A stretch of 64,000 nucleotides of DNA, from assembly GCA_963995505.1 (NCBI GenBank), contig OZ023183.1, forward strand, positions 16,364,671-16,428,670, given 5' to 3'. Shown piece after piece: positions 1-9,717 of the stretch (positions within the stretch are counted from its first letter, which is position 1; the number at the start of each line of letters is the position of its first letter). The stretch is from Hypericum androsaemum. Taxonomy: Eukaryota > Streptophyta > Magnoliopsida > Malpighiales > Hypericaceae. The position numbers were made by a program, and so were the translations under genes. Below the pieces are notes generated by a model. The model did no database searches. It saw only the letters and a program-made list of their open reading frames with translations, and was not told the origin of the DNA.

Positions 1-408
1 CAGGACTTGATGGAAGTGACGGTTAACTATCTCACTAGATTGCTGATATAGCAGTGAAGATAATAAACTTATAGTACCATGCTCTAAGACATGGAGACAT
101 TTAGAAACTTGCTCTTCAACATAACTATACTGATTATTTATGAGACTAGTTCCTCTCAATAACTCGCAAAGGGTATTAAACGCATTCGGGAACATGCGCA
201 AATTTTTTTGACAAATCTGTTCATCCATCAACTCGTACATTACTTCTCGTCTCGCAATTTCCCTTCTTCTTTTTGTTGGTTGAATCAGCTCTCTTTCCAC
301 ATCATGTTCACTTTCATTGCTAGCTATAATTCGAAAAAAGATACCAACTAGCGCTAGATAGTAACCTACAACTGCAACTAAAAGTGCAATTGAATGCACT
401 TCAACCAT
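1..408 (-). CDS. PIF/Harbinger (HARBI1/ALP1-like) transposase, N-terminal part
   Basis: An open frame starts at the ATG whose A is base 408 and runs off the left edge: 136 codons with no stop. A hydrophobic N-terminus (residues ~6-21, IALLVAVVGYYLALVG) is followed by a basic stretch (PTKRRREIARREV) and then by MFPNAFNTLCELLRG, YVEEQVSKCLHVLEHG and EIVNRHFHQVL. This pattern (a MxxxxFxxLCxLLR-type start, an EQ-LH-HGT block, then V-RHFH-VL) is that of the DUF8040 region before the DDE nuclease domain of plant HARBI1/ALP1-like proteins. The catalytic DDE part would lie outside the window. The frame sits inside a Harbinger-like element whose right end is near 2325. It could instead be a domesticated ALP1-type host gene; the missing half prevents a decision. 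Confidence 0.7.
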   Translation of the reverse strand, partial: MVEVHSIALLVAVVGYYLALVGIFFRIIASNESEHDVERELIQPTKRRREIARREVMYELMDEQICQKNLRMFPNAFNTLCELLRGTSLINNQYSYVEEQVSKCLHVLEHGTISLLSSLLYQQSSEIVNRHFHQVL

Positions 409-2325
409 ATTATCTCCTACAATATTCAAGATCAAACAACAATAAGATGATAGACCAAGCAAAGCAAAAAGGAGATAAGTAGTGTTCATGTAAATGTAAT
501 ATGTTTGTTATCTCTTAAGCCATTAAACTATTGCTCTACAAAATTCATAAACTGTAACAAGCAGACCAATGAGAATGTTACTAGAAATTGATCGAGAAAT
601 AATCGTAGTTGAGGCAATTGCAGATGAACATGATTGAATGAACAACGAATATCAACAATCAACTGAGTACAATATCAGAATGCAAATACATAGCAGAATT
701 GAACCTAAATATATATCACAAATTCCATAAGTTTAGACCAGCTTATCCCAGTGGTGTTGAATCAAAGTGGAGTCCCAACAACAATACAAGGCTCTTTGCC
801 ATGATGCGAAATAGAAAAAAAAGACAGTGAATAATTTACCTTTGGGGGCAGAGGCAAAGGCTCAATACTTAGATTCTTCTAGTTGGCTCACTACTCTGCT
901 CCCCCTTCTCTCCCTCCTCACTGCTCCTTCCCTTCCATCTAAGTTCTACAAAAAACTAACCTACACTAGTTGAAAAACCAACAAATAGTATCATCAATAA
1001 TCAAAAGTGAAAAGTTAAAGATAGAACAACATGTCAAATCACCTCGTAAGAAAAACCAGCTGATGATCACAAATACAAATACATTTGCACACCCAAACAT
1101 CACATTTCATGGGATCCCAAACAATTCTCAAATATAAAACTGAAGGAGCTTGAGTAATACATGAATATAACACGCAGAAAACTACTGGGCATCAAATCAA
1201 TCCAAAGTTTTACATAAAACTGAGGAAACTACTTCAACCATAATCAACAAATAGGCTTCGACTAAATTCCCTAAAGACAAAACACTCCTTGAGCAAAGAG
1301 TAGATCACATATCCACAAGGCGTCAAAGTTGATGACGCATTCCACACAATCGAAAATAAGAGACTCCAAGCACGTCTCTCCCTCGGGGAAGCACGATATC
1401 TAGCCCACCTCGTCATCTGAAACCTCAAATTCAATCAGATCAAGCACTTTCAACTGCCTGCAACACACCAAACAAATGGAACCCATCTCAAAACCCAATC
1501 CCTAATCAATACCATAAAGTTAAAACATACTCCTAGCTGCACACTCAAATCCAAAAACAGCCAACTTATTCGGAATTTCATCGCAGATCTATATCATCGA
1601 GCAATAACACCATAATCTCATATGCCAAAAACCCAGATCTAAACTATCTAGCTCAAATCAGTGAAGTCAAAAAAAGGAAACAAACCCAGAAGCTGAAAAA
1701 GGTCAAATTACATGCAAGCGGAAGCCACAACTGCAAGGCCACTAGTCCCGAACCCATTGCAGTAGACGAGAATGAGCCAGAAGGAAAAGATCGTCATCCA
1801 TCACCGACATCCGCTTGATGTGGACCTTCTCAAACCAGGGAAAGGCCTTGGACATGGCGGATACCCAATTAGAGAGGTGGGTCTCCCAATCGGCTTCTCC
1901 TTGATAGTGAGTGACCTGACCCTAATCTCAAAAACTGAAAATAAGAGGGAAGAGACGTACTTGTGAGAGTCGCCAGAGGTGAGCTATTGTCGGAGCAGCG
2001 AGTCGCAGGAGGTGAGCTCCATGTCGCCGTCTCCAGGAGGTGAGAAAGGGTTTTCTTTGGTGGAAGGGGAGAAAGGATTTGTCGAGAGAGAGATAAAAAG
2101 GTTATGTAATAGTTATTTTTTATTCAGGGGTATTATCGATATTTTACCCATAATTTTGTTTTGGACCCCAGAATTCCGACCTCTTTCAGAAAGAATTCAA
2201 ATCAGGAATTTGAGGAGGGAAAAGAATCACTTTCCTAACTAAAAGTGGTTCCTAACACACTCGAATTTTTAAAACTCTAGAATTGGATACCAATTCCCAT
2301 CACTTTTGGGATTCCAATCAGGCCG
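1..2325 (-). mobile_element. PIF/Harbinger-like DNA transposon, 5' part
   Basis: Its right boundary reads, on the - strand, TTA(C)GGCCTGATTGGAATCCC. This resembles the plant Harbinger terminal motif (GGCCTGTTTGG-type) next to a TTA/TAA target site (2326-2328). Inside, 409-2100 looks like a spliced 5' leader on the - strand: one candidate non-coding exon (~842-947, flanked by AG and GTAAAT) and a GC-richer start near 1970-2090. No second ORF (Myb-like) was recognised in it. The left end is outside the window, so neither the TIR pair nor the TSD can be checked. Confidence 0.5.
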
Positions 2326-2328
2326 TAA

Positions 2329-3157
2329 GGTATTTCCTTCTTCCCTTTTATTTTCTTATGTTATCGAGACAGTGCTGGCAATAACACGCAATCTTTTTCC
2401 GTTGTTCCCAAACTCAAAAGGAGTTCTCTTGCAAAATTATGTATCCAATGTACCAATCATTAGACGCAACAAAGCATGCAATAAAGAAGCATGTCTTTAA
2501 TAAGATGGCCGTCATCACTGTCCAAAAATGGCTCACGGCCCATGCCTAGTAAAGCGCGAAATTACGACCACATTTCATTTTCTTTGTGGTCGAGGACCAC
2601 ATTTCGTTTTCTTTATAGTCCGAAACACATTTAGTTTGCATACAGAAAGTATCCATGCATTAAATTTACGTAGATGCTCATATTTTGTCAAGTCAGAAAA
2701 ATAAAACAAAAGGCACCAAACCCTAAACCCAATTATTAATGATGTAGTTTGTACCAAGTCTTCTTACAAACAATCAATTATATTAACTAATAATATAATG
2801 ACTCTATTTTAACAGTGGATTTCGAGTTATTAGAAATACATTAATATCAACTACTTATTAAGAAAATTGTCACAATTCAAAAATTCTAATTAACGTGGAC
2901 CTGGATTAGTCGGTTCTATCCATGTTTGGATACCACAGTTAAAACAAACAAATAACCCCTAAGAATCAAAGGTCATGAATTCTTCCACGCTCCTAATGAT
3001 GTTAGCAAGCTAATTACGCGCCGGTTATCATGGTTCGAGTCCTGACTTTCTACCTTTCAAACAGAAATTCATAATAGATCCTACTTTCTACCAACGAGTC
3101 ACGAGACCCAAGCTCATATAGGAAGTATCCTTAAAAAATTCTATGATAAATGATACA
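2329..3157. other. Intergenic, no gene recognised
   Basis: AT-rich DNA without a supportable ORF. A perfect RNA polymerase III B-box-like string (GGTTCGAGTCC, 3032-3042) preceded by TTAGCAAGC may be a decayed tRNA-derived SINE, but no second box, tail or target duplication is clear. Confidence 0.4.
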
Positions 3158-3164
3158 CCCCCCC

Positions 3165-3206
<42 letters not shown>
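3158..3206. repeat. Poly-C tract
   Basis: About 48 cytosines interrupted by one A at 3165. A homopolymer this long is unusual in plant DNA, and its true length is uncertain because sequencing often slips in such runs. It lies directly beside a tandem duplication. Confidence 0.9.
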
Positions 3207-3208
<2 letters not shown>

Positions 3209-3209
3209 G

Positions 3210-3328
3210 AACACCCTTTGTCACTAATTTGTTTTATAAAATTATGATCTTATAATTGTTGCTTAATGGAACACCCTTTGTCACTAATTTCTTTTATAAA
3301 TTATGATCTTATAATTGTTGCTTAATTG
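3210..3328. repeat. 60-bp tandem duplication
   Basis: Two adjacent near-identical copies (3210-3269 and 3270-3328), each starting AACACCCTTTGTCACTAATTT and ending in TTATAATTGTTGCTTAAT. They differ by one substitution (G/C) and a single-base indel, so the duplication is recent. Confidence 0.9.
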
Positions 3329-3649
3329 AGTGTTGGAACCTCAAGGAGTCACTGGATATAGAGAACATTTTTTCCTCACCTAGGTAATAAAAAATACCGA
3401 AATTTCAGTTTGTTACAGGAAATAAATTTTCCGAATTCTGACCGATGTAATAGCATGCAGGACAGCGTCGTTAACACGTCTTTTTTATTGCAAATATGCC
3501 AGAACAAGGAAACGATACTACATAAGAGCATTAGCCAACCAAAACATCATGTTGACATACAAGGAAAAACTCTACAATATTATTACAAAAGCTACCAAAC
3601 TCTTAGATTAATTAAAGAAAATGTTAGGTCTGTTAAAATTTGCTAAATT

Positions 3650-3926
3650 TGTTAAAAAACTCCATATAAGGAGAAAGAAGGAGAAATGAAGTTGTAGAGA
3701 TTTTGATTTATGAATGAACAACTTAGGAAATAATGATATACAACATGGATATTTATACTAAGAAGTGAATCTACATAGTTGTATAAACAAACAATAAAGG
3801 AGGAAAATGAGGAGGAAAATGAGGAGGAATTTAAGGAAGCATCTTTCTTAAATTGGGGAGGAAAATAAGGAAGCATTCCTTAATTTCTTCCCTAAATCAA
3901 GGAAGCATCTTCCTTTAATTTTAATA
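3650..3926 (-). repeat. 3' LTR of the degenerate Copia element
   Basis: 277 bp, matching 7895-8159 almost base for base. It carries an extra 12-bp unit (AGGAGGAAAATG repeated) that the other LTR lacks, plus several substitutions. Confidence 0.92.
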
Positions 3927-5711
3927 TTCCCCCGCAAGCTGGACTGTGGATGCTCAACAGTCCCAGCTTGGAAACATGATGAAGGAACAAAGATGACGGT
4001 AGAGGCTTGGTTAATACATCCGCCGTTTGGTGAAGTGCAGGGACATGGAAGAGTCTGATCAGCCCATCTTGAATTTTCTCTCGCACCAAGTGGCAATCAA
4101 TCTCGATGTGTTTTGTCCTCTCGTGAAATACAGGATTTTCAGCTATATGTATCGCTAATTGACTATCGCAGAAGACAGCAGAAGGTAGAGTGTGCTGAAT
4201 CCTTAAATCTCTGAGCAAGTAAGTGATCCATTGAATTTCGCAGCTCACAGATGCTAAGGCTCGATATTCAGCTTCAGAAGAACTTCTTGAAACTGTCTGT
4301 TGCTTCTTCGATTTCCATGAGATAAGGGAGCCTCCTATATAGACACAGTAACCACTAGTAGAACGCCTAGTATTAGGGCATCCTGCCCAATCAGCATCAC
4401 AGAAGGCCGTGACTTTGAGTTTAGTATTGCTGGGGAAGAACAAGCCCAAACCTAGATGCCCTTTGATATATCTAAGAATACGGTGTACTGCCTTTTTGTG
4501 TATAATCAGTGGTGCACTCAAAAACTGACTGAGTTGATGAGTAGAGTAACAGATGTCAGGTCGAGTGTTGGTTAAGTAGAGAAGTTTACCAATCAACTGT
4601 CTGTAATGTGTGACATCTTCAGCTGGGGGAGAATCTTCAGAGTGACTCAGTCTCTGATTTTGCACCATGGGAGTCTGCATTATCTTGCAATTAATGAAAC
4701 CAGCATCTTTCAAGAGATTGATGGTATATTATCTTTGGCAAATATGAATGCAAATATTAGATCTAGCCACTTCCATTCCCAAGAAAAATTTCAGCTCCCC
4801 AAGGTCTTTTATCTTCAATTTAGTGTCCAAAAAACTTTTGATCTCCTGTATGTGGATAAAAGATGTTCCTGCTACAATTATATCATCGACGTACACTAAG
4901 AGGCAAGTGAAAAAGTCATCTTTGTGTAAGGTAAATATGGAGTAGTTGGATTTGGCTTGTGTAAAACCAAAAAATAGTAGCAATGATGTAAATTTTTCAA
5001 ACCACTGCCTGCTGGCCTGCTTGAGACCATAGAGAGACTTCCTTAGTTTACACACTCTGTTGCCAGGAGTTAAGAACCCAGGTGGAAACTGCATATATAC
5101 TTCCTCATGAAGATCACCATGTAGGAAGGCATTATTAACATCTAGTTGTTCCAAAAACCAGTTCTGACTAGCAGCAACTGCCAAAATCATTCTGAGAGTA
5201 GTCATTTTGACTACAGGTGAAAAGGTGTCTAAGTAATCAATGCCAAAAGCTTGAGTGTAGCCTTTAGCAACTAACCTGGCCTTAAACCTTTCAATACTCT
5301 CATCAGCATGTCTCTTGACTTTAAAGATCCATCTACAACCAATTGCCTGTTTGCCAGGAAGAAGAGGCACTACATCCCATGTATTGTTGGCTTCAAGTGC
5401 TACGAGTTCTGCATTCATGGCTTCCTTCCAGCACGGTATCTCATAAGCTTCTGCAAAGGTCTCTCGCTCTCTAATACTGTCAAGTGCTGTAATAAACACC
5501 TTATAGGATGATCCAAGATAATCAGTTGTGAGTACAGAAGAAATAGGATATATAACTGATCTAGGATGGTCAGAAACCTGGGTACCTTTACCTGCAGAAT
5601 TTGACCAGCTCTGCTGAGAGATAAGGGAAGAGGTGATATAGTTTTGTAGGTAGCCAGGTTCATGTCTGGTTCTAGAGGATCTCCTAAGGTTGGTTTCAGG
5701 TGGTTGACCAA
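3892..5711 (-). pseudogene. Copia reverse transcriptase and RNase H, broken
   Basis: A linker frame (5711-5415) overlaps the RT frame (5499-4729). The RT frame has WKEAMNAELVALEANNTW, DVNNAFLHGDL and the catalytic YVDDIIVAG. It ends at a stop after HICQR, where the family continues. The next frame (4713-3892) resumes with MKDAGFINCKI and carries RNase H: CDADWAGCPNTRRSTSGYC, SSSEAEYRAL and TKHIEIDCH. The stop between RT and RNase H and the frame change before RT make it non-functional. The last codons run a little into the 3' LTR. Confidence 0.9.
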
Positions 5712-5712
5712 G

Positions 5713-7290
5713 TTATGTAGGAAGTTGATGTTCAGTGGGATTTAGCAGTACAAGAAGCTCTGAGTTAGGTAATGGTGGTTGAGCATCTTGCATATCTAGA
5801 TGTAGTGGAGTGATTCCAGGAGTAGGTATTATAGAGAGAAATATGGAGGGAGATGGTAAGGTGGTTTGGAATGGAAAGATGTGCTCATAGAATTTCACAT
5901 CTCTGGAAGTAAAGGTGGTGTGATTGTCCAAGTCATACAACCTATAACCCTTTATCCCACTTGTGTAGCTTATAAAAATATATCTTCTTGCTCTAGACTC
6001 AAATTTGTTAGGCTTGGGAAACATTCCAGCGTAGCATAAACAACCAAAAATTTTCACATGGTTGAAGGTAGGAGGCTTTTTGTGGAGGATTTTAAATAGA
6101 GTTTTGTTTGACAAAGGAATAGAAGGAGTGATATTAATCAAGTGCACAGCATGTAAGATGCAAGCAGACCAAAGTTGAAGAGAGAGATAAGCTTGGAATC
6201 GAATGGCTCTTGCTACATTAAGAATGTGTTGATGTTTTCTTTCAACACGACCATTTTGTTGTGGTGTGTATGCACAAGTTATTTCATGAAGAATCCCTTT
6301 ATGTTGGAAAAAAGAATGCATAAGGAATTCTCCACCCTGGTCTGATCTGATCCTTTTGACAGAAGAATTAAACTGTCTTTCAACCATAGTGCAAAAATTT
6401 TCAAGATTTGAACAAGATTCAGATTTGATTTTCATCAAATATACCCAAGTGGCTCTAGAATAATCATCAACAATGGTTAAGAAATAAGTGTAACCATCAT
6501 AAGAAGGGACAGAGTATGGACCCCAAACATCCACATGTATCAAATCAAAGTAAGTCTTTGTTGTATTCAAGCTGGAAGGAAAAGGATTTCTCTTTTGTTT
6601 GGCATAATGACAGCAATCACAAGGTAAATCAGCTCCTACAGAGATAGAGGGACACAGCTTCTGAAGTAGCAAGAGTTTAGAACTAGGAATGTGACCTAGT
6701 CTACAATACCAGAGATCTAATTTATGCTGAATATAGTTATTGATAGTACCCAAACAGGTTGATTGGGTAGTGTCTGGATTGAGCAGGGTAGTGTCTGGGT
6801 TGAGGATGTATAGGCCATGGGATCTCTCAGCATTGCCAATCTTCATCTGTGTGGTAAGGTCCTGTATTGAGCAACAAGTAGAGTTGAAAGTCAGTGACAC
6901 TGGAAGATCTTTTGCTAGCTGGCTGATCGAGATCAGATTAAATGCAAAAGAAGCGACATAAAGCACATTAAATAAGTGCAATTTTGTAAATAATTGTACA
7001 GTGCCAATATGACTTGCTTGAACTTTGCTCCCATTTGGTAAGGTGATATAAACATGATCTATTAACTTGTATTCAACAAACTACTTAGTTGAACAAGTCA
7101 CATGAGTGGAAGCTTCTGAGTCCAGAATCCAGGCCTAGGAACCAATGGGCATATTCTGATCTCCCTGCAGATTACAGATTGAAAAAGTACCTGCTGAATT
7201 CATCTTGGGATCAGACAGGTGAGTCATTGAATTCACTTTGGAACCATAAGCTTCTTCTGTAATAGGTCCTGCAGAATGAGCTGTCACCTG
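5713..7290 (-). pseudogene. Copia protease remnant and integrase
   Basis: Near 7140 the protease segment reads AWILDSEASTHVTC, directly preceded by an in-frame TAG. The family motif is D-S-G/A, so the active site is altered as well. From 6981 to 5713 the frame is open for 422 codons: a GAG-pre-integrase block (LWYCRLGHIPSSKL), then the integrase core with HVDVWGPY, the second acidic site in RSDQGGEF and the third region in TPQQNGRVERKHQ. This is the best-preserved part of the element. Confidence 0.88.
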
Positions 7291-7293
7291 CCC

Positions 7294-7795
7294 TTAGGAG
7301 AGTATTTTCTGCATCATATTCATCAGTCCTCTCATCTGCTCCTGGCTAAAACCATAGTTCCCAGTAAGACTGCTTGAAGATTTACCATGTGCTGCTACAA
7401 TCACCTGGCCATTTCTTGGTTTTGGCTTCCAACCAGGTAGAAAACCATGTAACTTAAAACACTTCTCAATGGTGTGTCCCTCTCTGTGGCAGTGTGTACA
7501 AAAGGGTTTCTTTAAATCAAAGCGCTTAGCAGTATATTGGGCAGCAAGCACAGCAGTAGAATTATTCACAATATGTGAAGAAAAAGTGGCAGGAGCAGCA
7601 TTTGGTTTAGGCGGTAGAGGCAAGTCTATAATTTGTCTTTCATGTTGAGTGACTCATAGCTCGTACCCAAGAGTGATAATTTTTCTCATTAAGGAGAGGG
7701 GAGACTAGAACTTCAGCAGGGCTCTCTCCTGGATGTACATAAAAGGAATTTGTAAATTCACCAGTAGGGACTCGCGCAGATTGTAACACTGCCAT
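7294..7795 (-). pseudogene. Copia gag, internally deleted
   Basis: From an ATG at 7795 the frame reads MAVLQSARVPTGE and then FYVHPGESPAEVLVSPLL and NYHSWVRAM. This is the Copia-like N-terminal domain (Retrotran_gag_3, pattern NPFYxHPxxxPxxxLV...NYxxW). It stops at 7640-7642 after 51 residues. A second open piece (7623-7294) holds the CCHC knuckle CTHCHREGHTIEKC. The capsid-like part that should lie between them is missing, so a deletion has joined the gag ends. Confidence 0.85.
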
Positions 7796-7894
7796 TTTGT
7801 TGAATAGATTTCTGAAAGGAAGAGGAAGGAGAGGAAGAGGAACAAGACAATATTTTCAAGCGGAAGAGTATAGAGATTTAATACTCTGATACCA

Positions 7895-8159
7895 TGTTAA
7901 AAAACTCCATATAAGGAGAAAGAAGGAGAAATGAAGTTGTAGAGATTTTGATTTATGAATGAACAACTTAGGAAATAATGATGTACAACATGGATATTTA
8001 TACTAAGAAGTGAATCTACCTAGTTGTATAAACAAACAATGAAGGAGGAAAATGAGGAGGAATTTAAGGAAACATCTTTCTTAAATTGGGGAGGAAAATA
8101 AGGAAGCATTCCTTAATTTCCTCCCTAAATCAAGGAAGCATCTTCCTTTAATTTTAATA
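7895..8159 (-). repeat. 5' LTR of the degenerate Copia element
   Basis: 265 bp. On the - strand it starts TATTAAAATTAAAGG and ends TTTTTTAACA, directly before the tRNA-Met primer-binding site. Confidence 0.92.
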
Positions 8160-8302
8160 AAATTGTTAGTATACTAGATAAATTAATAGATATTCGAACA
8201 TAAGTGATTTTTGAAAAAAGAAAATGTTGCAGATATAATTATTCCCTTTTCAAAAATTTGCATTAGCTAAAGTAAGCGGTGCATAAAAAGGAACGAAATC
8301 AA

Positions 8303-8877
8303 TAGGATGACAAAAATACTCATATCATGAAGGTTGGATCCTAATCTTACCTATAGGTCGAGGGTATGTTGATTTTGACTCGATCTAAGGCAGAGTATGG
8401 GTATGGATATGGGTATGAGTATGAGTCTACTTTTTAAGGCGGGGTCTATGGTAGGGTATGAATCCTATGAATTCCTACCATACCCTTATCATTTTACTCT
8501 AATTTGGATCCTATCCTAACTAGACCCTACTTAGACCATAATTAGACCCTTTTATCTTTAAATTTTACTTATAAATTGTAATAGAGTTCTCAAATATTAT
8601 GGAATATGCTCCATGATATCAACTCTGAAATTCGAAGCATATATAATTTTAATTTTCTTTATTGATATACTAGATATTTCATGATTAAACTTTACATATC
8701 TCTTATGATTTATTTGAATTTTAAATAAAGAATTAAAATTTTATGTTTAAAAATTATCAAAAATATGTTGCATTTAATTGAAGGATCAGATTCTGCAGGA
8801 CCATTCGAAGATCTAGGGTAGAATATGGATCTAACTTTTCAAACTTAAGAATCATACCCTACCCATTGCCATCCATA
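8303..8877. mobile_element. Non-autonomous hAT-type element
   Basis: 575 bp flanked by identical 8-bp target duplications GAAATCAA (8295-8302, 8878-8885). The ends are imperfect inverted repeats: TAGGATGACAA on the left, TATGGATGGCAA on the right when reversed. The interior is rich in GGGTATGGGTATG-type and TAGACCCTA-type strings and has no coding capacity. The 30140-30902 element has the same kind of ends and interior, so the two form one family. Confidence 0.85.
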
Positions 8878-8885
8878 GAAATCAA

Positions 8886-9687
8886 AAAAATACCGAAAAG
8901 GAAATAGAAAAAAGGAGAACAAAACAGGTGACGTGTCCAGGTACCGCACTAACGTAGGGGACCCATCCCTTCTCTTTTGGCGCTTCCCATTTGCTTGAGC
9001 CGCGGATTTCCGTTGGACAACGAAAGCTCTCAAACTAATTCCCGGGAAAAAAAACCCCAAACCAAAAATAATAACTTATTCTTTAAAAAGCAACATTTTT
9101 AAAATAAAGGTCGGACTGACGGTTCAACTGCTGAAGATTAAAGTCGAGTTGTTTTTACATTTTTTTATGATGATTCAACTGGTCGGATCGACTATTTTAG
9201 ATAAAACAATAACAAAAAATATTTCTTGAAAATATTGAACATCTTTAGTTTTATTATAGTAAAAATAATTGAATTATGATTATAATAGTTGTAAATTATA
9301 AAATTTACCATAAAATCATGATATATTTTTAATTAATTGATCTTTTAATGTTAAATATAATTAATAACATACATTTTTCTAATAAAAAAATTTATGATCT
9401 GATTGATAGTTCAAACGGATAAACCGAGAAGAATCCTGAATGGCATACTGGTTTGTTTTTTAAAACATTAGAAAAAGACGAAAAATGGAAAAAAAAACCG
9501 GAAATTGAAAAGAAGAAAGAAAAAATATCGGGACAAAAACCGCCATTACGCTTCTCTTTCCCTCGTTCCATCTCTCTCTCTCTCACATTTCACCACTCCC
9601 CAACATTTTACTCTCCTCCATTGGCCTTTCCATTAATTTTCCAATTTCTCCTCAGTTTCACTCACCTAAACCGCTCATTCAAACAAG
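8886..9687. other. Upstream region of the PH-RhoGAP gene
   Basis: AT-rich sequence with no gene. The last ~150 bases (9540-9687) turn pyrimidine-rich (CTCTCTCTCTC near 9573), typical of a plant 5' leader. No convincing TATA box was identified. Confidence 0.4.
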
Positions 9688-9717
9688 ATGCCGATCCCAC
9701 CGCTGATCGGACGATGA
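9688..9717 (+). promoter_or_regulatory. Short uORF overlapping the REN1-like start codon
   Basis: ATG CCG ATC CCA ... CGA TGA: nine codons and a stop in the leader. Its TGA overlaps the main ATG (9714) as ATGA. Such an arrangement usually lowers initiation at the main start, or makes it depend on leaky scanning or reinitiation. If the main start were instead the in-frame ATG at 9729, the uORF would lie fully upstream. Confidence 0.6.

Larger units (their letters stand above)
3650..8159 (-). mobile_element. Copia LTR retrotransposon, degenerate
   Basis: Two direct repeats (3650-3926 and 7895-8159) bound the element, and identical 5-bp target duplications AAATT flank it (3645-3649, 8160-8164). 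On the - strand the 5' LTR is followed at 7893-7881 by TGGTATCAGAGTAT, matching the initiator tRNA-Met primer site of plant Copia elements. A purine tract (GCGGGGGAA) precedes the 3' LTR. Order on the - strand is gag, protease remnant, integrase, RT, RNase H, which is Copia order. The LTR runs TA...CA on the sense strand instead of TG...CA. The coding region has stops, a frameshift and an internal gag deletion, so the element is non-autonomous. Confidence 0.93.
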
